64,000 nucleotides of DNA from Micromonospora nigra (GTDB lineage Bacteria > Actinomycetota > Actinomycetes > Mycobacteriales > Micromonosporaceae). The notes beneath the pieces are model-generated. The model was not told where the DNA came from. It worked only from the letters and a program-made list of their open reading frames with translations, and searched no databases. This document shows, in pieces, positions 1 through 9,457 of the stretch. The stretch is taken from assembly GCF_900091585.1 (NCBI RefSeq), contig NZ_FMHT01000003.1:5792001-5856000 (forward strand), written 5' to 3'. Made by a program: the position numbers and the translations under genes. How positions within the stretch are numbered: the first letter of the stretch is position 1; each line of letters opens with the position of its first letter.

Positions 1-100
1 GGTGCCGGCGCTGCTGCCGGGTGGGCTGCTGCGGCATCCCGGTGTCACCGTCACCGTGGCCGATCCGCCGGCCCTGACCCGTGCCCTGACCACCCCCTGA
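1..100 (+). CDS. C-terminal fragment of an unidentified protein (partial, cut by window edge)
   Basis: One frame stays open from the window edge to a TGA at 98-100 and reads as about 32 residues rich in Leu, Pro, Thr and Val. The codons end mostly in G or C, as expected of real genes here. The gap of 95 bases to the next start, which has its own strong ribosome binding site, fits a gene end. The fragment is too short to identify. Confidence 0.4.
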   Translation, partial: VPALLPGGLLRHPGVTVTVADPPALTRALTTP

Positions 101-195
101 GCGCCGGATCGCCCGCCTGCGCAGGTTCGACCGTTCCGGCTGGCCGGCGCCCGAACAGCGCCTACGGTCGGGGCAGGAGGGGTGAGGGACGGGAC

Positions 196-2289
196 ATGAC
201 CGACGAGGGGAACAGACCCCGGCGCGGCCGGGGGCGGCGACGTCCCGCGCCGTCGGTCCCCGGGGTGTCGCTGCGCGCCGCCCGCGACCCCGCCGGGCCG
301 GGGGAGCGGGCCGGGCGGGCGGTCGTGGTGCCCGAACGCGTCGCGGTGCGGGCGCGCCGCCCCGAGCCGGAGAGCCGGCTGCGACGGTGGCTGTTCCGGC
401 ACCGGGTGCAGCCGGTCGGCCCGGAGACGGCGGAGGGGCACGCCCGGACGCACGCCTGGTGGCAGGTCATGTGCCTGACCGGTGTCGACTACTTCTCCAC
501 CCTGTCGTACCTGCCGGGCATCGCGGCCTTGGCGGCCGGGGCGCTGTCGCCGCTGGCGACCCTGCTCATCGTGGCGTTGACGCTGTTCGGAATGCTGCCG
601 ATGTATCGGCGGGTGGCCCGGGAGAGTCCGCACGGGCAGGGTTCGGTGGCGATGCTGGAGCGGCTGTTGCCGTTCTGGCGGGGCAAGTTCTCCGTCCTGG
701 TCCTGCTCGGCTTCGTCGCCACCTCCTGGATCATCACGATCACCCTGTCCTCGGCGGACGCCACGGTGCACCTGTTGGAGAATCCGCTGCTGCCGGAGGC
801 GTTCGGCGGCACCGGCGTCGCGGTGGCCGTGACGGTGGTGCTGCTGCTGGTACTCGGCGGGGTGTTCCTGCTGGGGTTCCGCGAGGCGGTGGTGGTGGCA
901 ATCCCGTTGGTGGCCGCGTTCCTGACGGTGAACGCCGTGGTCGTGGCGGTGTCCCTGGCCGAGATCGCGGCCCGGCCGAACCTTCTGGCGGACTGGCGGG
1001 CGGCGCTGGCGGCCGGCGGCGGTGCGGGAGACGTGGCGTTGACGGCGGTGCTCGCCTTCCCGCTGCTGGTGCTCGGTCTGTCCGGGTTCGAGACCGGGGT
1101 GAGCATGATGCCGCTGGTCGCCGGGCGGGGCGTCGACCGGGAGGCCCGACTGGCCGCCCGGATCCGCAACACCCGTCGGCTGCTCACGGCCGCCGCGCTG
1201 ATCATGTCGGTGTACCTGCTCTCCACCACCTTCGTGACCACGGTGCTCATCCCGCCGGAGCTGTTCGAGCCGGGCGGTGCGGCCAACGGCCGGGCGCTGG
1301 CCCACCTGGCGCACGAGCACGTGGGGGAGGCGTTCGGCACCGTCTACGACGTCAGCAGCATCCTGATCCTGTGGTTCGCCGGGGCGTCGGCGATGGCCGG
1401 GCTGATCAACATCGTGCCGCGTTACCTGCCCTCGTACGGGATGGCTCCCGAGTGGGCCCGCGCGGTGCGGCCGGTGGTGATCGTCTACACGGTGGTCAGC
1501 ATCGCCCTCACCGTGGTCTTCCGCGCGGACGTGGACGCCCAGGCCGGGGCGTACGCGACGGGGATCCTGGCGATGATGGTCTCCGGTGCCCTCGCGGTGG
1601 CGATCTCCGCCGGGCGCCGCCGACGCCGCGGGGCCGCGGCCGGCTTCACCGTGCTGACGCTCGTCCTGTCGTACGCGCTTGTCGAGAACGTCGTGGCCAA
1701 GCCGGACGGGATCGCGATCTCGGGGCTGTTCATCGTCGGGGTCATCGCCGTCTCACTGGTCTCCCGGGTGACCCGGACGACGGAGCTGCGCGCCGACCGG
1801 ATCGAGTTCGACGAGGCGGCCCGGCGGTTCGTCGCCGAGTCGGTGGCCCACGACGGGCGGCTGCACCTCATCGCCAACAAGCGGCACGGCGGCGCGGTGA
1901 AGGAGTACCGGGTCAAGGAGCGGGCCCAGCGGGGAATGAACCCGGTGCCGGGGGCGACCGACATCCTCTTCCTGGAGATCGACGTGGTGGATCCGTCGGG
2001 CTTCAGCCGGGTGCTGCGGGTGTGCGGGGTCGAGGTGGGCGGGTTCCGGGTGCTGCGGGCGAGCAGCCCTGCCGTGCCCAACGCCATCGCGGCGATCCTG
2101 CTGGCGCTACGTGATGTCACCGGCGTACGCCCGCACGCGCACTTCGAGTGGTCCGAGGGGCATCCGATCGCGCACCTGTTGCGGTACCTGATCCTCGGCC
2201 GGGGTGACACGCCGCCGGTGGTGCGGGAGATCCTGCGCACGTCGGAGCCGGATCCGACGCGCCGCCCGGGGATCCACGTCGGCGGTTGA
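196..2289 (+). CDS. APC-superfamily amino-acid permease with C-terminal soluble domain
   Basis: This 697-residue membrane protein has an Arg/Pro-rich cytosolic N-terminus (about residues 1-85). About 12 hydrophobic segments follow between residues 90 and 540; the first carries a loop reading [14 protein letters not shown], typical of APC-type amino-acid/polyamine transporters. Residues 550-697 form a soluble tail without membrane segments. Known APC permeases move amino acids by proton symport or exchange; the substrate cannot be read from sequence. The ATG at 196 follows an AGGAGGGG-like site at 176-183. It appears monocistronic. Confidence 0.8.
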   Translation: MTDEGNRPRRGRGRRRPAPSVPGVSLRAARDPAGPGERAGRAVVVPERVAVRARRPEPESRLRRWLFRHRVQPVGPETAEGHARTHAWWQVMCLTGVDYFSTLSYLPGIAALAAGALSPLATLLIVALTLFGMLPMYRRVARESPHGQGSVAMLERLLPFWRGKFSVLVLLGFVATSWIITITLSSADATVHLLENPLLPEAFGGTGVAVAVTVVLLLVLGGVFLLGFREAVVVAIPLVAAFLTVNAVVVAVSLAEIAARPNLLADWRAALAAGGGAGDVALTAVLAFPLLVLGLSGFETGVSMMPLVAGRGVDREARLAARIRNTRRLLTAAALIMSVYLLSTTFVTTVLIPPELFEPGGAANGRALAHLAHEHVGEAFGTVYDVSSILILWFAGASAMAGLINIVPRYLPSYGMAPEWARAVRPVVIVYTVVSIALTVVFRADVDAQAGAYATGILAMMVSGALAVAISAGRRRRRGAAAGFTVLTLVLSYALVENVVAKPDGIAISGLFIVGVIAVSLVSRVTRTTELRADRIEFDEAARRFVAESVAHDGRLHLIANKRHGGAVKEYRVKERAQRGMNPVPGATDILFLEIDVVDPSGFSRVLRVCGVEVGGFRVLRASSPAVPNAIAAILLALRDVTGVRPHAHFEWSEGHPIAHLLRYLILGRGDTPPVVREILRTSEPDPTRRPGIHVGG

Positions 2290-2459
2290 CCGGTGCCGCC
2301 ACCGGTAGGCGGATATGAACGCGAACCGGGTGTTTATTCATGTTTGCCGGATTTGGCCTGGTCTACGCCTTAACGTGGCGACTGGTGGCTCACCACGTCG
2401 GCCACCTCGCACCCGGAGGGCGCGCCCCTGTTCCGCACCCACGACAGGCAGGAGACCTC

Positions 2460-3977
2460 ATGTCCATGTACCCAGGCAACAGACGGGCCGCGCCGCGACG
2501 CCGGTCCCGCTGGCTGCCGACCGGCGCCCTGGTGGCCGGCAGTCTGGTGGCCGGCAGCCTGATGGGCGGCGCGGCCGGTCCGACCGGCGTCGCCACCGCG
2601 CGTGACCTGCCCTTCTCCACCGCGGACTGGCCAGCGGCCGCCGGCCGCGACGGTGGCCCCGCCGACGACCACCACGGCCAACCGGACCGGCGTGCCGGGG
2701 CCGGCGACGGCAAGCGCGGCGACGGTCACCGCGACGAGGGCCGTACCCTCCTCGTTCCCTGTGACGAGGCGCGGTTGATCGCGGCCCTCGTCCGGGCCAA
2801 CGCCGAGGGCGGGGCCACGCTGCGCCTCGCTCCGGAGTGCACCTACACGCTCACGCACGCCTTCCAGCAGGTCGACGAGTACGACGGCGGCCTCCGCGAC
2901 GCCCGGGAGGCAGCCGACACCGCCGAGAACCCGGGCGACGCCGAGGCTGCGCCGCGCCGGCCGGAGGACGACACGGCCGGACTGCCCGTCATCTACCAGC
3001 CGATCGTCGTCGAAGGCGCGGGCGCCACCATCGTCCGCGACGTGCACGCCGAGAACTTCCGCTTCTTCACCGTCCGCGACGGCGGGGAGTTGACCCTGCG
3101 CGACGTGACCCTGCGCAACGGCCGGTCCGCCGCCGAGGGCGGCAGCATCCACGTCGTGCACGGCGCGACCGCCGTCGTGGAACGCACCACCATCCTCGGC
3201 AGCACGTCACTGTCGGCCGAGGGTGGCGGCGGCGGCATCTTCAACGACGGCAACCTGGTCGCCGACGGGGTCACCTTCATCGGCAACCGGGCCGCCGGCC
3301 CGGCGGGCAAGGGCGGGGGCCTGCTCAACGGCGGCGTGCTGACCCTGCGCAACGCCGACTTCCGACACAACAACGCCGCCCTGTACGGCGGTGGGCTCGC
3401 CAACTTCCGGGCCGCGTCCGAGGTCACGTCGTCCCGCTTCGCCCGCAACACCGCGGCCCAGGGCGGTGGACTGGCCAACTTCTCGGCGCGGATGAAGGCC
3501 AACGGTCTCGAGCTGACCGCCAACACCGCCGAGGTCGGGGGCGGCCTGGCCAACTCCGACGCCGTGCTGGTGGCCCGCGGGATGGCGATCCGCGACAACA
3601 CCGCCACCGGCAAGGGCGGCGGCATCTCCACCTTCCAGGGGCTGCTCCCGCTGGATGACAGCGTGGTCGCCGGCAACGTGACCCGTGGGCAGGGCGGCGG
3701 TATCCACGCCGAGAAGTCCAACCTGCTGGTGCGCACCAGCAACGTCGAGGGCAACGAGGCCGCCGGCAGCCGGTCCCAGGGTGCGGGCGTGCACGTCACC
3801 TCCGGCACGGCCTCGTTCTACCGGAGCACGGTCGTCGGCAACGCGGCCACCGGGAAGCCGGGCGGCATCTTCGCCGACCGGGCCCGGGTGAAGGTGGACG
3901 ACGAGACGGTGATCGTGAAGAACTCGCCGTCGAACTGCGAGGGCAGCCGGATCCCTGTGCCGCACTGCTTCCGCTGA
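2460..3977 (+). CDS. Secreted right-handed beta-helix (pectin-lyase-like) protein
   Basis: The 505-residue product begins with Arg-rich residues, then a hydrophobic run at about 18-35 ending near Ala, which looks like an export signal. From about residue 180 to the end it repeats short strands with Gly-Gly-Gly-Ile/Leu turns (for example GGGLANF, GGGISTF, GGGIHAE), the hallmark of parallel beta-helix polymorphic repeats. Such proteins are extracellular adhesins or polysaccharide-active proteins. No catalytic residues of a known lyase are evident, so no enzyme activity is claimed. I chose the ATG at 2460, preceded by GGAG, over an in-frame ATG at 2340 because the signal peptide then lies at the N-terminus. 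Confidence 0.75.
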   Translation: MSMYPGNRRAAPRRRSRWLPTGALVAGSLVAGSLMGGAAGPTGVATARDLPFSTADWPAAAGRDGGPADDHHGQPDRRAGAGDGKRGDGHRDEGRTLLVPCDEARLIAALVRANAEGGATLRLAPECTYTLTHAFQQVDEYDGGLRDAREAADTAENPGDAEAAPRRPEDDTAGLPVIYQPIVVEGAGATIVRDVHAENFRFFTVRDGGELTLRDVTLRNGRSAAEGGSIHVVHGATAVVERTTILGSTSLSAEGGGGGIFNDGNLVADGVTFIGNRAAGPAGKGGGLLNGGVLTLRNADFRHNNAALYGGGLANFRAASEVTSSRFARNTAAQGGGLANFSARMKANGLELTANTAEVGGGLANSDAVLVARGMAIRDNTATGKGGGISTFQGLLPLDDSVVAGNVTRGQGGGIHAEKSNLLVRTSNVEGNEAAGSRSQGAGVHVTSGTASFYRSTVVGNAATGKPGGIFADRARVKVDDETVIVKNSPSNCEGSRIPVPHCFR

Positions 3978-3996
3978 CTGTTGACCGGTGCCCCTG

Positions 3997-4057
3997 CGGC
4001 GCATCCGGCCCGGCCCCGGTCCGTGACCGGCGGCGTACGACGGGGCCGGATGCGCCG
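3997..4057 (+). terminator. Hairpin after the beta-helix gene
   Basis: Arms of 15 bases at 3997-4011 and 4043-4057 are perfectly complementary around a GC-rich loop that can fold further. The hairpin starts 20 bases after the stop codon. There is no U-tract, as is usual for actinomycete terminators. Confidence 0.6.
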
Positions 4058-4104
4058 CGCCGCCTCGGCCCGCGCCACCAGGGCGCGGGCCGGAGCCAGG
4101 TGTC

Positions 4105-4311
4105 CTACTCGGACGGCTGGGGGAGGTCGCAGTCGATCTGCGGGTTCGCGCCGATGTAGTTCAACGGTCCGGCGACGATGGTGACCAGGATGGTGCCGGC
4201 CTCGGCGCAGTTCTTGTCGTCGCCCGCGTAGTAGCCGCGCTGGCCGGCGGCGATCGCGCCGATGATCAGCCAGATGACGACGAGGACTCCGAATATCGAC
4301 GTGCCGCGCAT
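4105..4311 (-). CDS. Small single-span membrane protein
   Basis: The 68-residue protein has one hydrophobic N-terminal segment (about residues 5-24) followed by a polar tail with two cysteines (NCAEAG and IDCDLP) that could form an extracytoplasmic disulfide. CTCCTGGAGG sits 6-15 bases before the ATG, a good ribosome binding site that decides the start. It is divergent from the YrdC-like gene. I recognise no family; similar small membrane proteins are common in actinomycetes. Confidence 0.7.
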   Translation of the reverse strand: MRGTSIFGVLVVIWLIIGAIAAGQRGYYAGDDKNCAEAGTILVTIVAGPLNYIGANPQIDCDLPQPSE

Positions 4312-4542
4312 CGCTGCCTCCAGGAGGATGTGGTGGTTTCGAGGTGCAGGCGTTGTACCCAGTCACGCCAAACGGCTAACGGTGCCGCAGTCGGGCCGGG
4401 GGTTCATCGACGCGGGACTCGTCGGCCCGGATCTCGTGCGGGTGCGGAACCGGGCGGCGGGCTATCGGATCGGCGACCCAGGGGCTGACCGGCGCGCCGC
4501 GCGGGCGTACAACTGCGACAGGGCACGGTTCGAGGAGGAAGC

Positions 4543-5370
4543 ATGGACGCCCGGACACCGCCGCTGTACGGCGATCGTCCCGACGACGTCGCCGTCGCGG
4601 CCCGCGCGCTGGCCGCCGGGGCGGTCGTGGCGACCGGCTTCGGGAACATGTACGCGCTCGTGACGCGCCCCGACCCGGCCACCGTGCGTCGGGTCAACCT
4701 GGCCAAGGGCCGGCCGGCCGGCCAGGTCGGCAGCGTGACGACCGTGCCCGCCCGGATCGCCGCCCTGTACGACTGGGCACAGGTTCCGCGCCGGCTGCCC
4801 GTCCGGCGGGTGCGTCACCTGATGGACATCCTCTACGCCGCCGGCCCCTTCGGTTTCCGTGGCCCGGCCGCCGCCGGGCTGCCCGACCACCTCACCCGCC
4901 TCGACGGCGCGGTGCGCACCGTGCAGGTGATCGCACCCGGGCCGGCCTGCCCGTCGAACCTGTTCCTGGCCCGCGCGCTCGCCGAGACCGGTGCGGACCA
5001 CCTGCACATCACCTCGGCCAACCGGTCCCGGCACCGCACCGGCGCGGTCGACGAGCCGGCGCACTGGAAGGCTGAGGGCGTGCTCGCCGACCTCGCGGGG
5101 CTCGCCGACCTCGTCCTGCTCGCGCATCCCGACGAGGCCGCGGCGCGGGCGGCCTACCCCGGGCACCTGCCGATGTCGGTGACGGTGCTGGCGTTCCACG
5201 CGCCGGCCGGCGACCCGGAGGATCCGCCGGTGCTCACCGTCGAGCGGCACGGCTCGCTGCACGTCGACCAGGTGCGCCGGGCCGCCGCGCCGCTCGGTCT
5301 CCAGGTACGCCTCGGCGTGGGTGCCGGCACCCGGCTACGGTCGCGGTCGTACGCCGCCGAGCTGGTCTGA
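4543..5370 (+). CDS. YrdC/Sua5-fold protein (threonylcarbamoyl-AMP synthase-like)
   Basis: The 275-residue protein shows the YrdC fold: a basic strand region with LAKGRPAGQVGSV (about residues 48-60), a Thr-Ser-Ala-Asn motif (HITSANRS, about residue 155) typical of the nucleotide/carbonate pocket, and a C-terminal LTVERHGSLHVD segment. Sua5/YrdC proteins make threonylcarbamoyl-AMP for tRNA t6A. The usual KR-x(n)-K-x-R signature is only partly kept and no tRNA-modification gene lies next to it, so this may be an accessory paralogue. AGGAGGAAGC lies before the ATG. The 231-base region to the divergent small membrane gene should hold both promoters. Confidence 0.65.
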   Translation: MDARTPPLYGDRPDDVAVAARALAAGAVVATGFGNMYALVTRPDPATVRRVNLAKGRPAGQVGSVTTVPARIAALYDWAQVPRRLPVRRVRHLMDILYAAGPFGFRGPAAAGLPDHLTRLDGAVRTVQVIAPGPACPSNLFLARALAETGADHLHITSANRSRHRTGAVDEPAHWKAEGVLADLAGLADLVLLAHPDEAAARAAYPGHLPMSVTVLAFHAPAGDPEDPPVLTVERHGSLHVDQVRRAAAPLGLQVRLGVGAGTRLRSRSYAAELV

Positions 5371-5609
5371 CCGGTCCGGTCCTCGGCGTTGCCGTCGCCG
5401 GGGCGCGGCGGCAGCGGGCCGGCTTAGGCTGGTACCGGGCCGTGACCGCGGCCCCGGGACGCCACCCGGCCGGCCAGCAGACCCGCCAGCGGCACCGGCC
5501 CCACCCCGTGCCCTCCGGCGTCGATCAGGCGGCTGAGCGGGCTCCGCTTGACCGGGCTTCGCTCATCGACCGCACGACCGCCGGGGCGGGCACGGGGTGG
5601 GAGGGCGGG

Positions 5610-6488
5610 TCAGGCGTCGGCGGAGGTGGGCAGGGCGGCGGCCCCGGAGCCGGCCGCCAACACCTTGGCCTGCTGCGGCCAGGTGGCCAGGCTGGCGGTG
5701 GCGCGCAGTCCGGCGGCGCGGACGGTGTCCCGCAGCGCGGCCTCGTCCAGCTCGGCGAGCTGCGCGTACGTCCGGATGCCCGCGTCGTGCAGGGCGGCGG
5801 CCATCTTCGGCCCGACGCCCTGGATCCGTCGGAAGTCGTCGGTGGCCTGCGTCCCAGCCGCCTGTGCCGGAGCTGCCTGAGCGGGTACGGCGACCGGTGC
5901 GGCGGCGACCGGCGAGGTGACGGTCTCCGTGGCCGACTCGGTCGGGTCGACGGCCGGGGCCGGTTCCTCGACGGTGCGGTGCTGCGCCGCCACGGTAGCG
6001 GCCGGCGCGGCGAGACGCTCCGGTGCGGCCGGTTCGGTGGCCGGTTCCGTGGCGGCCGGTTGCGGTGCGGCCGGTTCGGCGGCGGGCTCCGGGGCGGACA
6101 GTTCCGGTGCGGCCGGCTCGGCGGCCGGTACCGGCGCGGAGTCGCCGGTGGTCCGCCCGTCGGTGGTCGGCTCCGGGCCGGAGAGGTCGGTGGTCCGCCG
6201 GTCGGTGTCGGTCGCACCCTGGTCCGTGCGGACCTCGTCGGCGAGCACCCCCGCCGTCGGGGCGGGATCCACAGCCGCGACCGGTGCCGGGTCGACGGTC
6301 GCCTTCGGCTGTCCGCTCCCCACGGTGGCGGCGGGTGGCGGCTCGTCCAGCACGGCGGCGACCGGGTCACCCTCCACGATGGGCCGGGCGGCCGGCACGT
6401 CCCGCCGGCCACGCAGCAGCCAGCCGGCCGCCAGGCCCGCCACCAGAGCCACGATGAGTATCAGCCAGTGCCCGAAAGACCACGCCAC
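5610..6488 (-). CDS. Membrane-anchored Ala/Pro/Glu-rich protein with C-terminal helix-hairpin-helix
   Basis: The 292-residue protein starts with one transmembrane segment (about residues 5-26) and a basic stop-transfer sequence. A long low-complexity stretch of Ala, Pro, Glu and Thr follows (about 30-225). The last 65 residues form a compact helical domain with IQGVGPKMAAALHDAG, a helix-hairpin-helix signature seen in DNA-binding and L21-like domains. The GTG at 6488 has GGAGG at a good distance. Function is unknown; a cytosolic nucleic-acid-binding module tethered to the membrane is one reading. Confidence 0.65.
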   Translation of the reverse strand: MAWSFGHWLILIVALVAGLAAGWLLRGRRDVPAARPIVEGDPVAAVLDEPPPAATVGSGQPKATVDPAPVAAVDPAPTAGVLADEVRTDQGATDTDRRTTDLSGPEPTTDGRTTGDSAPVPAAEPAAPELSAPEPAAEPAAPQPAATEPATEPAAPERLAAPAATVAAQHRTVEEPAPAVDPTESATETVTSPVAAAPVAVPAQAAPAQAAGTQATDDFRRIQGVGPKMAAALHDAGIRTYAQLAELDEAALRDTVRAAGLRATASLATWPQQAKVLAAGSGAAALPTSADA

Positions 6489-6744
6489 AGCAAACCTCCC
6501 ACAAGGTCACGTCGGAAAAGTCGCGAGAAAAGCTCGCCGCAGCTTCGCACACCGGCAACCGTGACGACAGACAGGACCGCCCGACCGCCGCGCTGGTGGG
6601 ACGCCGTCAACCGGGGGTGTCGGCCGGGCGACGGACGGTCGCGACCGGACGGGCACCCGCCGCAGCCCCCGTTCCCGGTCGACCTCGCACGACGCCGGCC
6701 GACTGCCGGACGGCAGCCCCCGGCGGAGCACGGACGGGGTGACG

Positions 6745-6780
6745 CCACCGACCCCGGCGCGTCCGCGCCGGGGTCGGTGG
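6745..6780 (-). terminator. 16-bp hairpin after the FAD monooxygenase gene
   Basis: Perfect 16-base arms at 6745-6760 and 6765-6780 enclose a 4-base loop, 10 bases downstream of the leftward monooxygenase stop. It marks the left edge of the polyketide cluster. The rest of the 6489-6744 gap shows no gene. Confidence 0.8.
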
Positions 6781-6789
6781 TCGGGTGGC

Positions 6790-8145
6790 TCAGTTCTCCT
6801 CGCCCCGGTAGGTGTAGAAGTCGTCGACGAACTTGCGGCGCAGCGGTGGCACCCGGCTGGTGACCCGGAAGTAGCCCCGCGCGCCCAGCAGGGCCAGCCG
6901 ACCGAAGACCGGCCGGTACATCCGGTCGTCGCCGCTGGTGCCGCTGCGGGAGAGCGAGTCCGCGACACGGGCGAAGCCGTACGGCACCATCTCCGCCTCG
7001 TAGTCGGCCACCGCCTGCACGAGCGTCTTCTCCCCGGCGGCGGCCCGGATCAGCTGCCGGCGTAGCAGGTTCGCATCCCTCAGCGCGGTGTTGGCACCGA
7101 CGCCCCGGCCCGGTGTCATGGTGTGGATGGCATCGCCGAGCAGGGTGACCGTGCTGCTCTTCCACGGTGGCACCGGCTCCGAGGTCGACACCCGGATCGG
7201 CAGGGCGCTGGCCGGGTCGGCGCGGGCCAGCAGCTCGCGCAGGTGCGGATGCCAGGTGCGGGTCAGGTCTGCGGCGACCCGGAGGAGGTCCTCGCCGCGG
7301 CGCCGCATGACGTCGGAAGGGAACCGGCGGGCGGTGCTCCAGACGACGAGGTTGATGTTGTCCCGGGTGTTGTCGTGACGCAGCCCCGGCCACCGCCGCA
7401 GCAACTCGGCGTCCGAGTCGGCGAGGCCGGGCTTCAGCCTGCCGTCGGCGTCCCACTTGAACTCCATCACGTGCAGCACCCCCATCATCCCGGCGGTGCC
7501 GAAGATCAGCGAGATGCCCTGTCGTACGCGGGGCGGCAGCAGGTCGCGGGTGTGCGCGGTCAGCGGCACGCGGGTGGCGATGTTGATGGTGCCGGCGTCG
7601 CGGATCACCGCGTGGGGCAGGTACTGGCGGCGTACGGCGGAGTGCGTACCGTCGGCCGCGACGAGCAGGTCACCGGTGGCGGTGCCGCCGTCGGCGAAGT
7701 GCGCGGTGACGGTCCCGTCGGCGTGCTGGTCGTACCGGGTGAAGGTGCGGCCGAAGTGCACCACGTCCTCCATGCCGGTGAGCAGGACCTGGCGCAGCGT
7801 CATCCGGGCCACCGAGCGTTCGGTGTTCACCGGGTCGGTGTCCGGACGCAGTTCGAACGACGCGGTCTCGCGCAGCCGCTGGCTGATGACCGTGAACCAG
7901 CGGGGCGCGCGGGCGCAGGTGACCAGGAAGAGGTCGAACAGGTCCGGCGGCAGGCAGTCACGCAGCGCCCGGCTGCCGGTCGGGCCGATGCCGACCCGGT
8001 AGCCCAGCAGGCCGTCCGCACGGGTGCGGTAGCGCTCGTAAACGGCCACGCTGATCCCTGCCCGCCGCAGCCCCTGGGCCAGGCACAGCCCGCCGGTGCC
8101 CGCGCCGACGATCAGGACGTGGGGGCGTTCGCCGGTCATCGTCAC
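6790..8145 (-). CDS. FAD-dependent aromatic hydroxylase of the polyketide cluster
   Basis: This 451-residue flavoprotein has the N-terminal dinucleotide-binding motif GAGTGG (about residues 14-19), a central AADGTHSAVR (the DG motif of the PHBH family) and a LLGDAIHTMTPGRGVGAN segment at 335-352 that binds the FAD ribityl chain. Family members hydroxylate aromatic polyketides with NAD(P)H and O2; WhiE ORFVIII and TetX-like enzymes are relatives by fold. It ends at the cluster edge and lies 7 bases after the cyclase gene with which it is probably co-transcribed. The start is GTG at 8145 or, two codons on, ATG at 8139; the ATG has better spacing to GAGGCGG. Confidence 0.85.
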   Translation of the reverse strand: MTMTGERPHVLIVGAGTGGLCLAQGLRRAGISVAVYERYRTRADGLLGYRVGIGPTGSRALRDCLPPDLFDLFLVTCARAPRWFTVISQRLRETASFELRPDTDPVNTERSVARMTLRQVLLTGMEDVVHFGRTFTRYDQHADGTVTAHFADGGTATGDLLVAADGTHSAVRRQYLPHAVIRDAGTINIATRVPLTAHTRDLLPPRVRQGISLIFGTAGMMGVLHVMEFKWDADGRLKPGLADSDAELLRRWPGLRHDNTRDNINLVVWSTARRFPSDVMRRRGEDLLRVAADLTRTWHPHLRELLARADPASALPIRVSTSEPVPPWKSSTVTLLGDAIHTMTPGRGVGANTALRDANLLRRQLIRAAAGEKTLVQAVADYEAEMVPYGFARVADSLSRSGTSGDDRMYRPVFGRLALLGARGYFRVTSRVPPLRRKFVDDFYTYRGEEN

Positions 8146-8152
8146 GCCCGCC

Positions 8153-8500
8153 TCACCCGGCGGCCCGGGGCGCCGGCACCTCGGCGGCGTCCCAGGTGTA
8201 GAAGCAACCGGCGATCGCGTCGCGCGGCGAGCGCCAGGTCGGCAGGTACGGCGAGGTGTGCGCGGACAACCGGTCGTTGACCTGTCGGTAGAGCGGGTGG
8301 TCGCGGGCCGCGGCCAGGGCGTCGGCCTCGACGTTCGCGGTCTCCATGACGTGGACCAGCAGGTCGTGCAGGCAGTACAGGGACCGGTGGCGGACCCCGG
8401 TCAGGCCGGGCAGCTCGGTCGCGTCGGACTCGGCGAAGATCTGCGCCACACGCCCCTCCGCACCGGGGATGATCCTGCTGACGATCACTAGACGACTCAT
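8153..8500 (-). CDS. TcmI-family aromatic polyketide cyclase (copy 1)
   Basis: The 115-residue protein is a TcmI-like ferredoxin-fold cyclase: it opens with a strand leading to FAESDATELP, has GVRHRSLYCLHDL in the middle, and SPYLPTWRSPRDA near the end. Such enzymes close the later rings of type II polyketides. The start is ATG at 8500 after GAGAGGGG; an upstream in-frame GTG would add 21 residues absent from the paralogue. A clear paralogue lies at 9915-10253 with near-identical RHRSLY and SPYLPTWR motifs. Confidence 0.85.
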   Translation of the reverse strand: MSRLVIVSRIIPGAEGRVAQIFAESDATELPGLTGVRHRSLYCLHDLLVHVMETANVEADALAAARDHPLYRQVNDRLSAHTSPYLPTWRSPRDAIAGCFYTWDAAEVPAPRAAG

Positions 8501-8608
8501 CGGACCCCTCTCGCCGGTGGCCACGCCGTCGGGTCGCGGGCCACGGACTGCTGTGCCGACCACCCTGCCCCGGGCACTGTCACCTGCCCGTCAACGCGGT
8601 GTCCGGGT

Positions 8609-8670
8609 GCGGTGACGCCGCTCAGCGACGTGGCGCGGGCGCGGTGACGCCGCTCAGCGACGTGGCGCGG
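8609..8670. repeat. 32-bp tandem duplication across the SARP stop codon
   Basis: A 30-base block at 8609-8638 is repeated exactly at 8641-8670 (period 32). The second copy contains the regulator's stop codon at 8654-8656. Because the regulator runs leftward, the other copy lies just beyond its end. Confidence 0.9.
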
Positions 8671-9457
8671 TACGGGCGGCCGGGCCGTGGCGGGCGACGT
8701 CGGTGGTCCGGGTGGCGCGGCGGATCGGCGCGAGCGTGTCGTCGAGCAGGGCGCTCATCGCCGGCGACGGTTCCAGCCGCAGCTCCCGCAACAGCAGGTC
8801 GCGGTAGACGTAGTAGGCATGCACCGCCTCGAAGGCGTTGCCCTCCGCGAGGTGGATGCGCACCACCAGCCGGTGCGGGGTCTCGCGCAACGGCTCGGCG
8901 GCCATCGCCTCCAGCGCCGCGTCGAGTGCCTCGCCGTGCCGGCCGGCCGCGAGGTACTGGCCGGCGACCTGTTCGAGCATGTGCAGCCGCAGTTGGCGCA
9001 GGCGTTCCCGGTCGGCGAGGACCCAGTCGTCGTACCAGCCGGGCAGCAGGTCGTGCCGGCCGGCGTCCAGGGCGGCCGTCGCACCGTGCGGGTCCTGCCC
9101 CTCGCGTACCCGCACGGCGGTGTCGACAAGGTCGTCCACGTCCACCCCGACCGCGGGGTCGAGGCGCACCGTGTCCGTTGTGGTGGTGAGCGGGCAGCAG
9201 GGGTCCTGGCGCAACCGCCACAGCGCGGTACGCAGCGACGACAGGGCGCGGTCCTCCGCGGCGTCCGGCCAGAGCAGCCCGGCCAGGTGGCTGCGGGTGG
9301 CGCCGGGTCGCAACCCGATCAGGGCGATGACCCGCTGCAACCCCCGGGGCACGACGACCGGTTGGTCGTCGTGCGTGAGGCGGAAGCCGCCGAGCAGGTG
9401 CAACCGGACCTCGACGGGACGGGGCCCGGTGGTCGACAGCGGTGGATCAGCGGCCAC
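8654..9457 (-). CDS. SARP-family transcriptional activator of the polyketide cluster
   Basis: The 267-residue protein has an OmpR-type winged-helix domain at about residues 15-100 (VRLHLLGGF, LIGLRPGATRSHLAGLLWPD, SSLRTALWRLRQ) followed by a bacterial transcriptional activation domain at about 110-245 with LLPGWYDDWV and AYYVYRDLLLREL. This two-domain form without an ATPase part is that of small SARPs such as ActII-ORF4 and RedD, which activate their own clusters through direct heptamer repeats. I chose GTG at 9457 (CAGGGGG 8 bases upstream); GTG at 9505 is also open. It faces the rightward biosynthetic operon across a 457-base gap. Confidence 0.88.
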   Translation of the reverse strand: MAADPPLSTTGPRPVEVRLHLLGGFRLTHDDQPVVVPRGLQRVIALIGLRPGATRSHLAGLLWPDAAEDRALSSLRTALWRLRQDPCCPLTTTTDTVRLDPAVGVDVDDLVDTAVRVREGQDPHGATAALDAGRHDLLPGWYDDWVLADRERLRQLRLHMLEQVAGQYLAAGRHGEALDAALEAMAAEPLRETPHRLVVRIHLAEGNAFEAVHAYYVYRDLLLRELRLEPSPAMSALLDDTLAPIRRATRTTDVARHGPAARTAPRR

